From Burkholderia lata (GTDB taxonomy: Bacteria; Pseudomonadota; Gammaproteobacteria; Burkholderiales; Burkholderiaceae): a stretch of DNA of 64,000 nt. The position numbers and the translations under genes were made by a program. Location: contig NC_007511.1 of the NCBI RefSeq assembly GCF_000012945.1, positions 1,178,001 through 1,242,000 on the forward strand, read 5' to 3'. Below the pieces are notes generated by a model. The model was not told the DNA's origin. It ran no database searches and saw only the letters and a program-made list of their open reading frames with translations. This document shows, in pieces, positions 16,942 through 28,300 of this stretch (position 1 is its first letter; the number at the start of each line of letters is the position of its first letter).

Positions 16942-19181
16942 ACGTGCGTCCGACGACAGGCATGGAAGCCGGCGCAGGTTTGCTGCGTGCAGCACTCGAC
17001 GATGCGCTGCGCAATGCGCGCACGCGACTTGAGCAACGTGACTTTGTCGGTGCGAGGCGGCTGTACGAGGGTGTGCTGACGATGTCGCCCGACAACGTCG
17101 AAGCGCTGCATCTGCTCGGACTTGTTCATCTACGACTCGGCGATACGACGCGGGCGCAACCACTGATCGCGCGATCGATCCAGCTGGGGTTGAATCAGTC
17201 GTGGAATCTGGCGAATCATGCTGCCGCGTTGACCGGCGTCGGCCGTCATCAGGAAGCGCTTGCGGCGGCCGATCTGGCACTCGCACGGGACGTGGGTCAT
17301 GCACCGGCCTACGCCGCGCGCGGAGACGCGCTGCTTGCGCTCGGGAGATATGAGGAGGCAATTGCAGCATACGATTGCGCGCTGACACGTGCGCGCGATC
17401 TCGCCGCATCCTGGATCAAGCGTGGCGAGGCGCTGCGGAAGCTCGGACGACCCGCCGACGCACTGATCAGTGTCGAGCGTGCGCTGCACGTCGATCGGAA
17501 CGATCCGGACGCGCATGCAGAGCGCGCTCATATATTGCGGATTCTGGGTCGTTGCGAAGAGGCGTTGCATGGTTACCAGCTTGCGATGGTCGCGCGCGGC
17601 AAGACGTCGGAACTCGTGTACGCATGCAGCTATGTGCTGACTGAACTGGGCCGTCCGGCCGAGGCGCTGGCGTACCTCGACGAGGCGCTTACCCGCACAC
17701 CGAACGACGTGCAGTTGCTGTTCGCGAGCTGCGTCGCGCTCGATCTGCTGCATGCGCGCGATGCACTTCTCACGCGTTGCGACAGGGTTATTGGACTGGA
17801 TCGCGACCATGTTGCTGCATGGGTCGGCCGCGGTAATGCACTGCTCGGACTCGAACGCTACAGCGAGGCCGCGATCGCATACGGCGAGGCGCTCGCGCGG
17901 GTACCCGACGAAATCGACGCGCTGCGCAATCGCGCCGCCGCATTGCGCGCGCTCGGCGCTTTTGATGACGCGCTGGCGCATTACGACCGAGCACTTGCGA
18001 CGACTGGCGCTCATGTGGAACTCCTGCACAACCGTGGGCTGACGTTGCAGCAGCTCGGTCGTTACGACGACGCGCTCGCGAGCCACGCGGCGGCAGCCGA
18101 CGCGCCCGCCGATACCGCGCACGCGATTTATACGCGGGCGGTGGCGCGTCAGCAGATGGGCGAGCACGACGCGGCGCTCGACGATTATGTGCTCGCCTGT
18201 GAACGCGATCCGCACAACGGCACTGCACGCCGTTCGGAAGCGTTCTGCCGGCTGCTGATGGGGGATTTTGAGTCGGGCTGGCGGCAGCATGAGATGCGCT
18301 GGCGCGCGTCCGACGTGGTACTTCATCGGCGTCATGCGGACCGACCGATGTGGCGTGGCGACGAGTTGCTTGCGGGCCGGACGGTGCTGCTTCATGCGGA
18401 GCAGGGCTATGGCGATACGCTGCAATTCTGTCGATACGCCAGCCTAGTTCATGACCGGGGTGCGACCGTGATCGTCGAGGCGCCGGCTGCGCTCGGCGAA
18501 CTGCTCGGCACGCTGCGCGGCGTGAGCCGGATCGTCACGGAAGGGCAGCCGATGCCGGCGTTCGACCTGCAGTGTCCGCTGATGAGCCTGCCGTATGCGT
18601 TTCGCACGACGCTCGATACGGTGCCGGCCGACGTGCCGTACCTGCGCGCCGATGCGCGACGGCGCGACGCGTGGGTAGAACGTCTCGATGCGATTTCGCC
18701 GTCCGGCCGGTTGCGAGTCGGGCTCGTATGGTCGGGCAACCCGCGCCATGCGAACGACGAAAACCGTTCAATACCGTTTGCCGCGCTCTTACCGCTTGTT
18801 GCAGCGCACGACGCGACGTTCGTGAGCCTGCAACCGCAGATACGCGCACGCGATGCGGACGCGTTTGCCGCGAGCGGTGTGCTGTCGTTTGCGGACACGC
18901 TCACGAATTTCGCCGAAACGGCTGCGCTGGTCGACACGCTGGATCTCGTGATCAGCGTCGACACGTCGGTTGCGCACCTGGCTGGCGCGCTCGGGCGGCC
19001 CGTATGGATGCTGCTGCCGCGCGTACCGGACTGGCGCTGGTTGCTCGAGCGCGACGACTGCCCGTGGTATCCGTCCGCGAGGCTGTTCCGGCAGGTGCGG
19101 CCCGGAGACTGGCCGGCAGTGATCGGCCAGGTGGCCGACGCACTCGGCACGGTGCGTCGCACGCCCGCTGTGGCGGCGTGA
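16938..19181 (+). CDS. TPR protein with C-terminal glycosyltransferase-like domain, copy 3
   Basis: Protein of 747 residues. The start overlaps the stop of copy 2 (ATGA) with GGTGGAGG upstream; a longer in-frame extension inside copy 2 was discarded. About twelve TPR units are followed by LHAEQGYGDTLQFCRYASLV, GLVWSGNPRHANDENRS, VSLQPQ and VDTSVAHLAGALGRPVWM. Several TPR units diverge more from the consensus than in copies 1 and 2. Codon use is also slightly less GC-rich, which suggests an older or separately acquired copy. It ends 184 nt before the exoprotein gene, which has its own promoter. Confidence 0.85.
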   Translation: MNVRPTTGMEAGAGLLRAALDDALRNARTRLEQRDFVGARRLYEGVLTMSPDNVEALHLLGLVHLRLGDTTRAQPLIARSIQLGLNQSWNLANHAAALTGVGRHQEALAAADLALARDVGHAPAYAARGDALLALGRYEEAIAAYDCALTRARDLAASWIKRGEALRKLGRPADALISVERALHVDRNDPDAHAERAHILRILGRCEEALHGYQLAMVARGKTSELVYACSYVLTELGRPAEALAYLDEALTRTPNDVQLLFASCVALDLLHARDALLTRCDRVIGLDRDHVAAWVGRGNALLGLERYSEAAIAYGEALARVPDEIDALRNRAAALRALGAFDDALAHYDRALATTGAHVELLHNRGLTLQQLGRYDDALASHAAAADAPADTAHAIYTRAVARQQMGEHDAALDDYVLACERDPHNGTARRSEAFCRLLMGDFESGWRQHEMRWRASDVVLHRRHADRPMWRGDELLAGRTVLLHAEQGYGDTLQFCRYASLVHDRGATVIVEAPAALGELLGTLRGVSRIVTEGQPMPAFDLQCPLMSLPYAFRTTLDTVPADVPYLRADARRRDAWVERLDAISPSGRLRVGLVWSGNPRHANDENRSIPFAALLPLVAAHDATFVSLQPQIRARDADAFAASGVLSFADTLTNFAETAALVDTLDLVISVDTSVAHLAGALGRPVWMLLPRVPDWRWLLERDDCPWYPSARLFRQVRPGDWPAVIGQVADALGTVRRTPAVAA

Positions 19182-19228
19182 CCGCCTTCCATGACAAAAG
19201 CTACGGACCTTTTCACGGCGGCCGGAAT

Positions 19229-19260
19229 GGTCCGTAACAGTCGCCATGTCGCTGCCATTC
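19229..19260 (+). promoter_or_regulatory. ECF-type promoter for the giant exoprotein gene
   Basis: GGTCCGTAAC, 16-nt spacer, CCATTC, ending 105 nt before the chosen start of the exoprotein gene. A partial inverted copy (GGTCCGTAGC on the minus strand, 19200-19209) lies just before it without a good -10. Confidence 0.75.
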
Positions 19261-19365
19261 GCGCTTCGTATGGTCTTCGGATTCCAGCGGCCTGTTTCAG
19301 GCGCAACGACATGTGCGGTGCCGGACCGGCGCCGCGCGCAAATTCCTAGCATCGGGGTGGCAAGA

Positions 19366-22300
19366 ATGGCAGCACGCGCACGTACGGAACGGCAACTTCG
19401 CGCAACGGCCTCGCGGTCGGTCCTGAAATCGGAGCTGAGCCCGCTTTACCGCGCGGTCGTGCTGATGCTCGCGGCGGGTGTGTCCGCTCATGCGCATGCG
19501 GCAGGCATCATGAACCTCGGTCACGTGGCTGCGAGCCCGGTGGCCGGTGGCGCGGGCGGTGCCGGCGGCGTGCCGGGGATTCCGAATCTCGGCGTGTCGC
19601 CGCAGCAGGCGCTGCAGGCGAGCCAGCCGTCGATCCGCAACCTCGGCTATGCGGCGCACGCGATCGCCGCGCAGATCGCCGCGCAGCAGAATGCGGCGGC
19701 GGCCGCGGCGAAGCTGCCGTCGACCGTGCCGAACGGGCTGGCGCCGGGCGGGCTGCAGGTGGCCGCGGGCGCAACGGGCGATACGAACAATCCGGTGCTG
19801 TGGGTCAACGCGAACGCGCCGACGCAGAACGTCGACGCGAGCGGCCACGTGAACGTCGACGTGAAGCAGACCGGGCAGAACGCGGTGCTGACGTGGGAGA
19901 CGATGAACGTCGGTCGGCAGACGACGCTGAATTTCGACCAGTCGGGCGGCACGCAGACGAACGGCGCGAACAACTGGGCCGTGCTGAACCGGATCAACGA
20001 TCCGAGCGGCAGGCCGAGCCAGATTCTGGGGAACATCACCGCGCAGGGGGCGGTGTACGTGATCAACCGGAACGGGGTGCTGTTCGGCGCCGGGTCGCAG
20101 GTGAACGTGCATTCGCTGGTGGCGTCGTCGCTCGACGTGCTGAACATGAACAACTACAACCAGACCCTGCAGAACCGGGTGCCGGTTGTGACGGATAGCA
20201 GTCTCGCGCAGGATGCGGCGGGGATCGTCGCAAGCAACAAGCAGTTCCTGAGCCTGCCTGCCGGGACGACGGGTGGGCTCGCGTATCTGGAGTCTGGCAG
20301 CTCGGGCGGGTTGAACGGCAACAGCCGGCTTCCGAACGAGGTGCTTGGTCTGGGCAACCAGGTCAATCTTACGTCCGCGAGCCAGTATCAACCGTGGGGC
20401 GACGTCACCATCGAACAGGGCGCCTCGATTACCACGCACGCGAACGGCAACGCGAGCGATGGCGGCTTCGTGATGATCGCCGCACCGAACGTGACGAACG
20501 CGGGGCATATCAAGGCGACGGACGGGCAGGTGGTGCTGGCGGCCGGCGTCGGGGTAAGTCTGCGGCCCAACAGCGGAGCTACGACGAACCCGCAGGTGCT
20601 GCTGCCGGAACTCAGCGGAAAGATCACGCTGCTGGGCCCGAACGGCCAGATGACCGACATCACGCCGGCCGGTACGCTGACCAATACCGGCATCGTCGAG
20701 GCTGCGCGCGGCAATGTGAACCTGCTCGGCAGCCGCGTTGCGCAGAACGGCGTGGTGGGCGTGACGACGAGCGTCAATTCGCCCGGCACGATCACGATTT
20801 CCACGGTCGACGAATATTCTTCCAACAATCCGACCGGAGCGGCCTATCTCGGGCAGGCGCTTCAGACGACGGACGGCACCGGTGGCGCCAACGACACGCA
20901 CCGCGCCGGCTTGCTGAGCTTCGGCCCCGATTCGGTGACCACGGTGATGCCGGACGGCAACGGCCAGACGACGCCATCGACGCCCGGCGCGACCTTCACG
21001 CCTGGCAGCATCGGCATGACGGCCGGCTCGGTCTGGTTCCAGGGCGGCTCGTTGATCGAGGCACCCGGTTCCAAGGTATCTGTCGCGGCGTTGACGCCCT
21101 CTGCATCGCGCGCACAGCCACCGGCCGGCCAGACGGCCGTTCCGGGTCGCATCTATCTCGACAGCGGCGCGACGATCGATGTGTCGGGCCTCGCGAACGT
21201 CGAGGTGCCGATCGGGCAGACGCTCGTGACGGTCGACCGTATCGGCCAGAACGAACTCGCCGATTCGCCGCTGCTGCGCAACGGGTTTCTGCTCGGGTAC
21301 AAGAACCTCGTGTTCGACAGCACGCTGACGGGCACGCGCAGCGACGGCGTGCAATGGGTCGGCAGTCCGATCCTGAACCTGTCGGGTTATGTGAACCTGA
21401 TTCCGCGCACGGTCGACCAACTGTTGACCAATGGCGGTTCGATCACGCTGTCGGGCAACGAGGTGATGACCGCGACCGGTTCGTCGATGAACCTGAACGG
21501 CGGCTACGTGCATTACAACGGCGGGATCGTCAACACGACGCGGCTGGTCGACGCGAACGGCGCGCTCGTGCCGATCGGACAGGCAAGCCCGTACGACACC
21601 TACGTCGGCATCGCGGGGCAATTCGTCGAATCGCATCCGCGCTGGGGCGTGACGAAGACGTGGTACAACCCGCTGCTGACGATGGGCGGCTATCAGGGCG
21701 ACTATATCGTCGGCGGCAACGCGGGGACGCTCGATATCTACGGACTGCAGTCGACGGTGCTGGACGGTGACATCAGTGCGCAGGCGTTCGGTGGCGCAAA
21801 GCAGATGCAGGGCAACAGCCTGCCGAGCGGCGGGACGTTCAACCTCGGCGCCGATCCGAAGCTCGACGGCGCCGCGCTGGTGCACCTGACGTCGAACAAC
21901 AGCGATGTCGCATCCGGCACCGCGGGCCTGGTGGTGCTGCAGGACAATGCGCCGCAGCTCGCCGACATCGCGCCGGGATTCTCGATCGATACACCGCTCG
22001 ATAAGACGGCGCTGCAGGCGTTGCCCGCGAACGATCCGCGCAACGTGCTGACGACCACCGTGGTGCCGGTCGCGACGCTGAACAACGGCGGTTTCGCGAA
22101 CCTGAACGTGACCGAGGACAAGAGCGGCGGCAAGGGATTCGTCGTGCCGCAAGGCACGCAGCTGGCCCTGCAGCCGGGCGGTTCCATTTCGCTCAACAGC
22201 GTGCCCATCGGTGCGGATGTCAACGTGGCAGGCAAGCTGATCGTACCGTCGGGCACGATTTCGATTGTGGGCGGCGGGAATATCATCGTCGGGCCGCAGG

Positions 22301-25300
22301 CGGTGATCAGCGTGGCCGGGCAATGGGTCAACAACGACGTACAGGCCGCACCCGGCACGACACCGGGCAATAGCCAGTTCATCAATGGCGGCAGTATCGC
22401 GTTATCGACCACCGAACAGACGGTCGGAAACTCGAGCGACGGTTTCAGGGACTCGACGGGATCGATTCTGCTGCGCCCCGGTAGCGTACTCGACGTGTCG
22501 AGCGGCGGCGAAGTGCTGGCGAACGGCCAGTTGCTGATGCAGAACGGCATTCCGGTCGGACGCGGTGGCAACGTTGCGCTGTCGGTCTACGCGGAGCCGG
22601 TCACCCGGCAGTTTGGTCATACGGGCGACGGTGGTCAGATGATGCCGACCACGCAACCCGTCAACGGTACGATCGCACTCGGCGGGACGATCCTCAGCGA
22701 CGGTTTTTCGGGCGGTGGCACGTTGGCGTTGCAGGCACTCGGCTTCCAGATCGGCGGCGATCCGAAGGCTGCTGCGCCGTGGGATGTCTATTTGCCGGAG
22801 CGCTTTTTCGCGCAGCAGGGTTTCGGCAAGTATGTGTTGAACGCGTACTACGACGCGACCGTGGCGCCCGGTGCGGCCGTCACGCTGACGCAGCGCAATC
22901 TGATTGCCGATGTGCCGGCGCTTCTGCAAACCGCGACGGGCGCCAACCTGTCGACGTCGGGCCTGACGACCTCGGGGCGTCTCGACGACTATCACCGGCA
23001 GCCCACGAGTCTCGTGTTGACGGGCGGCAATGACGCGTCATGGATCACGCCGGCGAATACGGCACCGTCGTATCCGGGGGTGACGGGTGCCGTTACGTTG
23101 TCGTCCGGCGCGTCGATTCATGCGGATGCCGGCGCGAACATCGGCTTCGGTTCGCCGACGCAAGTAACGGTGCTCGGCTCGATCGTCGCGCCCGGCGGGT
23201 CGATCACGCTCAGCGCGGATTCAGGCAGCACGTTCGCGCAGACGGGGCAATACGGCATATTCGTGCCGAGCGACAGTCGATCGGTCTGGCTCGGCTCGGC
23301 TGCCGCGCTCGACGTGTCGGGTACTGCGCTCGTGAACCCGCTGGCGGCACCGGTCTGGATCGGCACGGCTGTCGTCGTGCCGAACACCGGCAAGGTCCTG
23401 CCGGGTGGTTCGGTCACGTTGTCGAGCGACGCAGGTTACGTGGTCGCTCAGCCGGGGTCGAAAATTGACGTGTCGGGCACCTCGTCCAACTTCGACCAGT
23501 TGCAGCCGAACGGCACGTATGCGTCGCAGCCGGTGTGGAGCGATGCGGGTTCGATCACGTTGTCCGCCGGGTATGGGCTCTTTGCCGACGCGACGCTGGC
23601 TGCTCACGCCGGTGCCGCACAGGCGCGGGGCGGTGTGTTGACGATTCTGCCGCAACAGAACAGGGCGGGTACCGGTGAGGCTACGCTCGTCATCCGGCAA
23701 AGCGGCGAATTGACGCCTGTCGGGCTGGGAGTGGGGCAGAGTTTCAAGACGGCGATCGATTCGACGACCGGGTTGCCGATTGGTCAGCCGACCGGTGTCA
23801 TTCAGTTCGCCACCGACCGGCTGGACGGCTCCGGCATCGCGAATCTCGTCCTGGGCAGCGCGACATCGTTGGCGCCGCTGATTGCGTTCGCCGGGAACGT
23901 GAACCTGAGCTTGCCCGAGTCGGTGACGCTGAATGCCGGTCGGATCGCCGCAATCGGGACGGACCAACTTGCCACGCTCCTTTCTGCGCCCTCGACGACG
24001 CTTTCGACACTGCTCACGCAACCGTCGCAGCATATGCCCGGGACGACGGTCGAGATCGATGCGCCATATGTTGCACTGAACGGGCCGACGCTGACGTCGC
24101 GGTCGCCGGCGTTCGTGCCGGTTGCGACGGTATCTGATGCAACGCTGAACGTGAACGCGTCGTTCATCGATGTGACGAACCAGTTTCAGCTCAACAACTT
24201 CGGGCAGGCGAACTTCACGAGCAGCGGGGATATTCGCCTCGGCTCGACGAACGCGACCCAGACGTCGTCGACCGCCCTCGCTGCGGCCGGCATGCTCTAT
24301 ACCTCCGGCAACCTGACTTTCAAGGCGGCGGATCTCTATCCGGCGACCGGCAGCACGTTCATCGTCGATGCGGTCGGGCCGACCGATCGGGCCACCGGCA
24401 AGCCTGTCCCGACGACGATCACGTTCGCGTCGAACGGTGCGTCGGGCACGCCGCTGTCGGCCGGCGGCACGTTGCTCGTGGATGCCACGAACATCGTGCA
24501 GGGTGGCACGGTGCGCGCGCCGTCGGGTTCACTCGTGTTCGGTGTCGGGGATCCGGCCAGCACGGCGACGCAGGCGCAATTCAACGGCCTGCCGCTCGTT
24601 GCGACGGAATCGGTCAGGCTCGCGAACGGCAGCGTGACGTCGGTCTCGAACGACAGCACGGTCATCCCGTATGGCACGACGGTCGACGGCGTCGAATGGC
24701 AATTCAACCCGATGGCGGGCAACACCAAAGTCGCCGACCTGACTGCGCCGCCCGCGAAGTACGTCGGAGTGAACGCAGGCAACGTCGCGCTCGACAAGGG
24801 CGCGACGATCGACCTGTCCGGCGGCGGCGATCTGCAGGCGGCCGAGTGGGTGCCGGGCACCGGCGGCACGCGCGATGTGCTATCGCAATACAACGTGAGT
24901 TATGCGAGCGGAAAGGGCGCCGCGGCTGTACCGGTCAATGCTGGCGCGGGCAATGTCTACGCGATTTTGCCGGGCGCGCAGGCGCCCGTGGCGGCCTATG
25001 ATCCGGTGTTTGCACAGACGGTCCAGCCGGCCACCAGCGTCTATGGCACGGCGACCAAGACGACCGCGACGCTCGGTGTCGGGCAGGCCGGCCTGAACGA
25101 CGGGATCGGCAAGGCGGTGTACCTGTCCGGTGTGCCGGGACTGGCCGCCGGGTATTACACGCTGCTGCCGGGCAAGTATGCGACGCTGCCGGGTGCGTAT
25201 CGCGTCACGGTTGCGAGTACGGGCGGCGCCGTCGTGCCGGGCGCGAGCACCGTGCTGCCCGACGGGACGGTCACGACGGCAGGTTATTTCGCCGACGCGC

Positions 25301-28300
25301 TGACGGGCGGCCGCAACGCGATGCCGACGCTGTTCAACGTGCAGTCTGGCCCGGTCTGGCAGCAGTACTCGCAGTACACGCTGACAGGGGCGAACAAATT
25401 CTTTGCCGCGCAGGCGGCTAAGCAAGGCAGCGTGACGCCGCCGTTGCCGGTGGATGGCGGTCAACTGGTGCTGGCGGCGACGAAGGCGCTTACGCTTGGC
25501 GCGACGTTGAATACCGCTGCCGGCATCGGTGGCGCGCCGGCCGAGGTCGATATCGCGTCGCGGGACATTCAGATCACCGGCAGCGGCAGTGCCGCGCTGG
25601 CCGGCTATCTGCAGATCGGCGCAAGCGATCTCGATTCGCTGAACGCGGGCAGCCTGCTGATCGGTGGCACGCGTCAAGCCACGCCGCAGGGCGTTGCGAT
25701 CACACCGATCGCGAACAGCGTCGTCGTGTCGAACGACGGGAGCACGACGCTGAAAGGCCCCGAGATCCTGCTCGTCACGAAGGCGGACGGCAGCGGCACC
25801 GATCCGAACGCGCCGAACGGCTTGCGCGTCGACGCAGGCGCGTCGATCGCCGCGCAGGGCGATTATCCGGCGGCGAAGGATCAGCCGCTTTCGATCGCCG
25901 GCGACGGCGCACTGTTGCGCGTATCGAACGGCACGATGGCGCCGCTGACGCGTACGGGCGGGACGGGCACGGGCCTGTTGACCGTTGGCGCCGGTGCGAC
26001 GCTCGCAGGTGGCCAGGCACTGATGCTCGATTCGTCCGGCAATCTGAAGGTCGATCCGTCCGCGGTGCTGTCGGCCAAGGCGATCACGGCCGACGGTTCG
26101 GCGATCACGTTTACGAACGCGAGCGGCGGCGCGGCCGCGAGCCTGCCGGGATTCGTGGTCGATCCGGCCGGCCTAGCACAGTTCGCGAATGCGCAGCAGG
26201 TGGCGCTGCGCAGCTACGGCGCGATCGGCTTCGTCGGCGACGTGAACGCGACGTTCGGTAATAGCGTGGACCTGAGCGCGGGCGCGTTCACGAGCGATGG
26301 CGGCCGTGTGACGCTGAATGCGCAGCAGATCGCGTTCACGAACGAGACCGGGGCGCCGAACGGCGTGGCCGCGCCGGGCAACGGCACGCTGACGGTCAAC
26401 GCGAAGGAGATCGATTTAGGCACCGGCACGAAGACGTTGAGCGGTTTCGGGGCGGTGACGATGAATGCGACCGGCGGCATCGTTGGTCAGGGCACGGGTA
26501 CGTTCGATTTCGGCGCACTGCCGGTGACGCTTGGTGCGCCGGTGTATCTCGCCGACACGGGCTCCGCGTCGATCGTGAAGACGACCGGTGCGCTGACGCT
26601 GAATGGCGCATCGGGCACGGCGCTGACGAAGACACCGGTCGGCGGTGCGTGGCATTTCATCGGCGGCGCGATCGCCGACAACGGCGCGGCGATTGCCGCG
26701 CCGGCGGGCAACGTGAGCCTCGAGGCGACCAGCGGCAATCTGACGATCGGTAGCGGCTCGACGGTGAGTTCGGCTGGCATGTCGAAGCAGTTCTTCGATG
26801 TGACGCGCTACGCGCCGGCCGGATCGATCACGCTGACGGCCGACGCCGGTACCGTCGATGTCCAGGCCGGCTCGACGGTCGATTTTTCCGGTGCCAATGG
26901 CGGTGGCGCGGCAGGCAGCCTTGCGCTGTCCGCGCCGCAACAGGTCGTGAACCTGAACGGCACGATCAAGGGCGGCGCGGCGAACGGTTATGCGGGCGGC
27001 TCGTTCTTGCTGAATACAGGCGGTGCGGCGGATCTCGACGCGCTGTCGAAGACGCTCGCGTCGAGTGGCGTGAACCAGTCGATCGCGATCCGCTCGAACA
27101 CGGGCAACCTGACGCTGTCGCAGGGCAACACGCTGACCGCGCATACGGTGCGGCTCACGGCGGACGGCGGGGCGGGCAATGCGGCCGACTCGGTCAACGG
27201 CAACGTGAACGTGTTCGGCACGATCGATGCATCCGGCAAGGCGGGTGGGGAAATCGACCTGTACGGCCGCAACGGCGTGGATATCGAAGGCACGCTGCTG
27301 GCGCGCGGCTCCGATCCGAAGCAGCGTGGCGGCAAGGTCGACATCGGCACCAGCGCGATGTTCGATCCGACCGTCGCGAATCCATACAACGCGACCTACG
27401 GCTACGAGAACATCGCGCGTGCGAACGCGGGGACGATCACGCTGGGAGCAAACGCGCTGATCGACGTGTCGGGCGGCACGGCCGGCGGGTTATCGGGCGG
27501 GACGGTGAATTTCCGTGCGCCGCTGCTCGCGGACGGCGGCGTCAACGTCAATCCGCCGGGGGCATTCAACGACGGCAAGGGTATCGTCGGGTCGCGCGCG
27601 ACGACGCTCGAGGCCTATGCGGTATGGAGCACGACCGACGCGACGACGCATGCGCAGCACTTCGACGGCATCATCGATCCGGCGGGCTGGTACGACAGCA
27701 ACGGACATTTGGTCGCCGGTACGTTCACGGCACAGGGCACGAGCGGCGTAACGTTCGGCTTCACGCCGAATGCAAGCGGCGACGGTGGCGGCACGCTGAC
27801 GAACAACTCGACCGGCGCGCAAGTGGTGCTGACGGGCAGCGCCGGAGATCAAGCGCAACTGCGCAACGGCTTGGCTTCGATCGGCTTCGACGGGATGAAC
27901 GGCACGTACTTCGTGCCGGGCGCGGCAAATGCCGATCACCAGACGTTCTACGGCTATCAGGCTGGCGGTGCGACTGCGACGACGCCCGGTACGCTGATGG
28001 GTTTCGTTCAGCATGGGCTCGACGCGCTGGTGAATCCGTTCGCGGGGAAGAACGTCGCGAACGTCCACGTGGTGCCGGGTATCGAACTGGACAATCCGAG
28101 CCGGGCGATCAACGGCGGCGACATTCAGGTGCTGACGAACTGGAACCTGGGCACCGGCACGTCGCCGACGGATCTCGCATTCCGTTTCAATGGGGAGGCG
28201 CCGGTGGTGACGCTGCGCGCCGAGAACAACGTGAAGCTCAAGGCGAGCCTGACGGACGGGTTCTTCCAGATCGCGAATCCGCTTGGCGGCGGGGGGACGA

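Noticed and set aside
19200..19209. Inverted copy of the ECF promoter element before the exoprotein gene
   Set aside because: It reads GGTCCGTAGC on the minus strand with no CCATT-like -10 at 16 nt and points back into the TPR gene; possibly an operator half, not a promoter.
19297..22323. A 1008-codon open frame antisense to the exoprotein gene
   Set aside because: Composition is Arg/His/Ala-rich, typical of the complement of high-GC coding DNA; no start site, domain or signal.
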